A DNA stretch of 64,000 nucleotides from the NCBI GenBank assembly GCA_949284715.1, contig CASDWH010000032.1:1-64000 (forward strand). The letters run 5' to 3'. The notes beneath the pieces were generated by a model, which saw only the letters and a program-made list of their open reading frames with translations, was not told where the DNA came from and ran no database searches. The stretch is from an uncultured bacterium. GTDB lineage: Bacteria > Cyanobacteriota > Vampirovibrionia > Gastranaerophilales > Gastranaerophilaceae. Both the position numbers and the translations under genes were made by a program. Below are positions 61,931-64,000 of this stretch, in pieces (the first letter of the stretch is position 1; every line of letters begins with the position of its first letter).

Positions 61931-64000
61931 TATTTAACATCCCGGGTCTGTACATATGCAAGCCAATCAACATTTTTTATAGCATAATCTATTTTCTTCC
62001 CTTCTTCTGTCTGTCTGATTCTATCAAGTAAAATCAAACCTTTTCTCGCGATATTATATGCGCCGTTTGCGTCAGCATTTTCCGGAAGAGTGCCATTTTG
62101 CAGTCTGGAATCATAGAAAAATCCTTTTTTATTTTTTACAGGAGAAAGAATATAATCCTCTTCACTGCTTGTAACACTATTTCTTAATTGGATAAGGAGT
62201 TTAAATAAGATTTTAAATCCGTTAAAACCATCTTTTTCTTCTACTGCATTAAAGAATTTAGAATCTGCTTTTGTATTAATTTCTTCCTTTATATTGTTAT
62301 AATTTATTCCATATCTATCAAACAAACCCTTAAATTCATCTGTCAGATTTACCATAATATTACACCATTCATTATTTAACTTAGGGTTCCTAAATGTTCT
62401 TATTCTCTCGCCATAGCTGCATACAGTCCATTTCTCACGTTTACCGGATGGCTTACGGCTAAAGTTTCTGTAATCAAAATCAAATTCAAAATACCTTTCC
62501 TGATTATTAAATCTTATTGAATCGAATTTTTGTACAAAATCTTTATCCACACAAGTTAAATCAAATAAATTTACAAACCCTGTAACAGGATCTATTTTAC
62601 TCGTACACCATGCCGGAATATAGAATATTAAACCTTTCTGTTTTGTACTGCTTATTTCTTTACTTGTAAGCTGATATGCGTTCAATACACCGCCTTGCTC
62701 AAACTTGTTCTGTAAAGACTTGTCAACAAGATAGCTTAATTTATCAATTAATTTAGTTTCAAACTTGTCATATACTGATTTTTCGACTTTTTTCCTTAAA
62801 TTTTTAAATCCGCTGTTTAAATCCTCCAATACAATAACAGCATTATATTTGAGCATTAATCCTGTAATTTCATACACCACCTGACTCATATACCCTTCTT
62901 TTAACTCTTTTATATTCTGAATTGTACCCCAGGATTTTCTCGCCAGATCTCGTTCCTTTTCCTTTCTATCTAGCAATTCATGATAATTTGTCTTTCCGAT
63001 TGTATTTAAAGAACGCTGTTCAATAATTTCTCCTTTGCTGTTAATTACGCATATATACAGCAAGTGTCTTTCACCTCTGTCTATACCAATTATATTAATA
63101 TCTCCGGTATGTTTTAGCTCATTATTTGCAAAATCATTGAACTTATTTATACCTATGGCTTTAAAATTCAACGATATTGGAACATGAAACTGGAATTTAT
63201 CCAGAGTATAACGTCTATCCTTGATTAAATCATAATCAAATACACTCTGCTTTTTGGGATTATTCGGATTCTTATTATCTATCGGTACATTTTGGGGGTG
63301 AGTTATTTTAGATTCTATACTCTTTTTGCGGTAAAAAACTTCTGCTCCGCCGTTTAACTGGTAAACTACATTTTTTAAATTATCTTCATCAAAAATAGCT
63401 TTCCAGTACATCGTGTGCAAATTCGGAGTGCCTTGGGAATACTTTGAAAAATCTTTGTTATAAATCTGGAATAAATACAATTTCCCTTCTTTAACAAGCT
63501 TATTTATATATTCTTCTGATATGTCAGTAAATGATATTTTATACCCCTGCTGCTCAACCTGTCTATAAAACTGGCTTATATCCTCATATTTTTCTGTATC
63601 AGAAAAATTAAAATTAAACTTTGACCAATCTTCATGCTTATTTATTGATTGCTTGTAAAAATCTATAAGTTCATGACAAAATTTGATGTCAAAATTTTCT
63701 CCTTTTTTATGTAAACCTTTTCTATAATTAGATAATAAATCTTCCGAAGGGTTAAACTCATTTATCCTTGCTTTGGAGAAAAACACTTTGGGCAGCATTT
63801 TATTTGCCCCGGGAAGTAATTTATACTCTATTTTTTTATAATATGACTGACTTTCTTCCTTTTTATAATTAACAAATATTTTTCTATTATCTTTATTAAT
63901 TATCCCAAGATAATATTCTCCGTCTTTAATAAACAGTGTTCCTAAATTTGCTTCTTCTTTATTCAAGTCCCAGCCGTCTAAAAATGTTGGACAATCAAAA
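61930..64000 (-). CDS. cas12a: Cas12a (Cpf1) effector nuclease, C-terminal part
   Basis: The frame is open to the right edge, so about 690 C-terminal residues of an expected 1,200-1,300 are present. At the edge it reads FDCPTFLDGWDLNKE, matching internal Cas12a sequence, so the TTG at 63966 is not the real start. RuvC: Asp in IIGIDRGERHLLYICV, Glu in AVIVLEDLNSGFKNLR, and Asp in PENADANGAYNIARKGL. The bridge-helix region is GTIQNIKELKEGYMSQVV and the Nuc domain keeps the Arg of QLRNSVTSSEEDYILSP. It processes its own crRNA and cuts DNA. No frameshift; all catalytic residues are intact. Confidence 0.98.
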   Translation of the reverse strand, partial: FDCPTFLDGWDLNKEEANLGTLFIKDGEYYLGIINKDNRKIFVNYKKEESQSYYKKIEYKLLPGANKMLPKVFFSKARINEFNPSEDLLSNYRKGLHKKGENFDIKFCHELIDFYKQSINKHEDWSKFNFNFSDTEKYEDISQFYRQVEQQGYKISFTDISEEYINKLVKEGKLYLFQIYNKDFSKYSQGTPNLHTMYWKAIFDEDNLKNVVYQLNGGAEVFYRKKSIESKITHPQNVPIDNKNPNNPKKQSVFDYDLIKDRRYTLDKFQFHVPISLNFKAIGINKFNDFANNELKHTGDINIIGIDRGERHLLYICVINSKGEIIEQRSLNTIGKTNYHELLDRKEKERDLARKSWGTIQNIKELKEGYMSQVVYEITGLMLKYNAVIVLEDLNSGFKNLRKKVEKSVYDKFETKLIDKLSYLVDKSLQNKFEQGGVLNAYQLTSKEISSTKQKGLIFYIPAWCTSKIDPVTGFVNLFDLTCVDKDFVQKFDSIRFNNQERYFEFDFDYRNFSRKPSGKREKWTVCSYGERIRTFRNPKLNNEWCNIMVNLTDEFKGLFDRYGINYNNIKEEINTKADSKFFNAVEEKDGFNGFKILFKLLIQLRNSVTSSEEDYILSPVKNKKGFFYDSRLQNGTLPENADANGAYNIARKGLILLDRIRQTEEGKKIDYAIKNVDWLAYVQTRDVK

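Noticed and set aside
63964-63966. TTG as the start of a short Cas12a
   Set aside because: The frame continues upstream to the window edge with residues that match Cas12a (PTFLDGWDLNKE), so this is internal.

Overview
The window is AT-rich bacterial chromosome from a Gram-negative-like organism. The mix of housekeeping genes with lineage-restricted hypothetical proteins suggests the gut cyanobacterial sister lineage Gastranaerophilales (Melainabacteria/Vampirovibrionia). Pointers are a truncated protein beginning MGMAASQ at the left edge, a full-length NifU next to NifS, KdsB and a TolC-type outer-membrane protein implying an outer membrane, and many long hypothetical proteins with low-complexity N-termini. 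The taxonomic call is inference from recalled protein style; no search was run.

Layout. 1-6340: small accessory genes (HTH protein, GNAT acetyltransferase, Cys-cluster protein, DUF3737 beta-helix protein, EamA transporter, hydrolase plus sugar acetyltransferase pair, DUF1848 protein). 6400-6620: tRNA-Ala(TGC) with a terminator and an odd tRNA-derived inverted-repeat tract. 6800-11970: translation operon prfA-rnpM-infB-rbfA-truB on the minus strand. 12040-20790: folK, flavoprotein, prepilin, P-loop/TPR protein, rsmG, ndk, tgt, peptide-binding protein. 20790-24320: lineage-specific unknowns, including a kinase-like protein. 24340-27820: nifS-nifU and a TolC-like protein. 27990-35500: HExxH protein, comEC and a 961-residue unknown. 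35519-42373: bioD-bioA, histidine kinase, dehydrogenase, thrB, YhaM-type nuclease and small unknowns. 42592-48760: a 906-residue helical-repeat protein, then icd, an unknown and ade. 49279-53888: glycosyltransferase, then accD-accA-prmA-kdsB. 53947-58999: two low-complexity or repeat proteins flanking a GT35 phosphorylase-like protein. 59150-64000: a type V-A CRISPR-Cas locus with 14 repeats, cas2, cas1, cas4 and the C-terminal part of cas12a, which runs off the right edge.

How it works together. Array and cas genes share the minus strand, so the order is cas12a-cas4-cas1-cas2-leader-array. The repeat carries the usual Cas12a 3' handle hairpin. The most unusual signal is a degenerate, oppositely oriented repeat in the leader (60081-60119). 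Its handle hairpin has diverged in sequence but both stem arms changed together, so pairing is kept; this is what a crRNA-resembling regulatory RNA would look like.

Other cross-cutting signals: several genes without a ribosome binding site have a -10 box 6-10 bases before the ATG, suggesting leaderless mRNAs; several unknown proteins share an N-terminal layout (M-[KRL]-[VI], a disordered stretch, then a short Phe-containing motif); and the GT35 protein has Ser where the PLP lysine should be.
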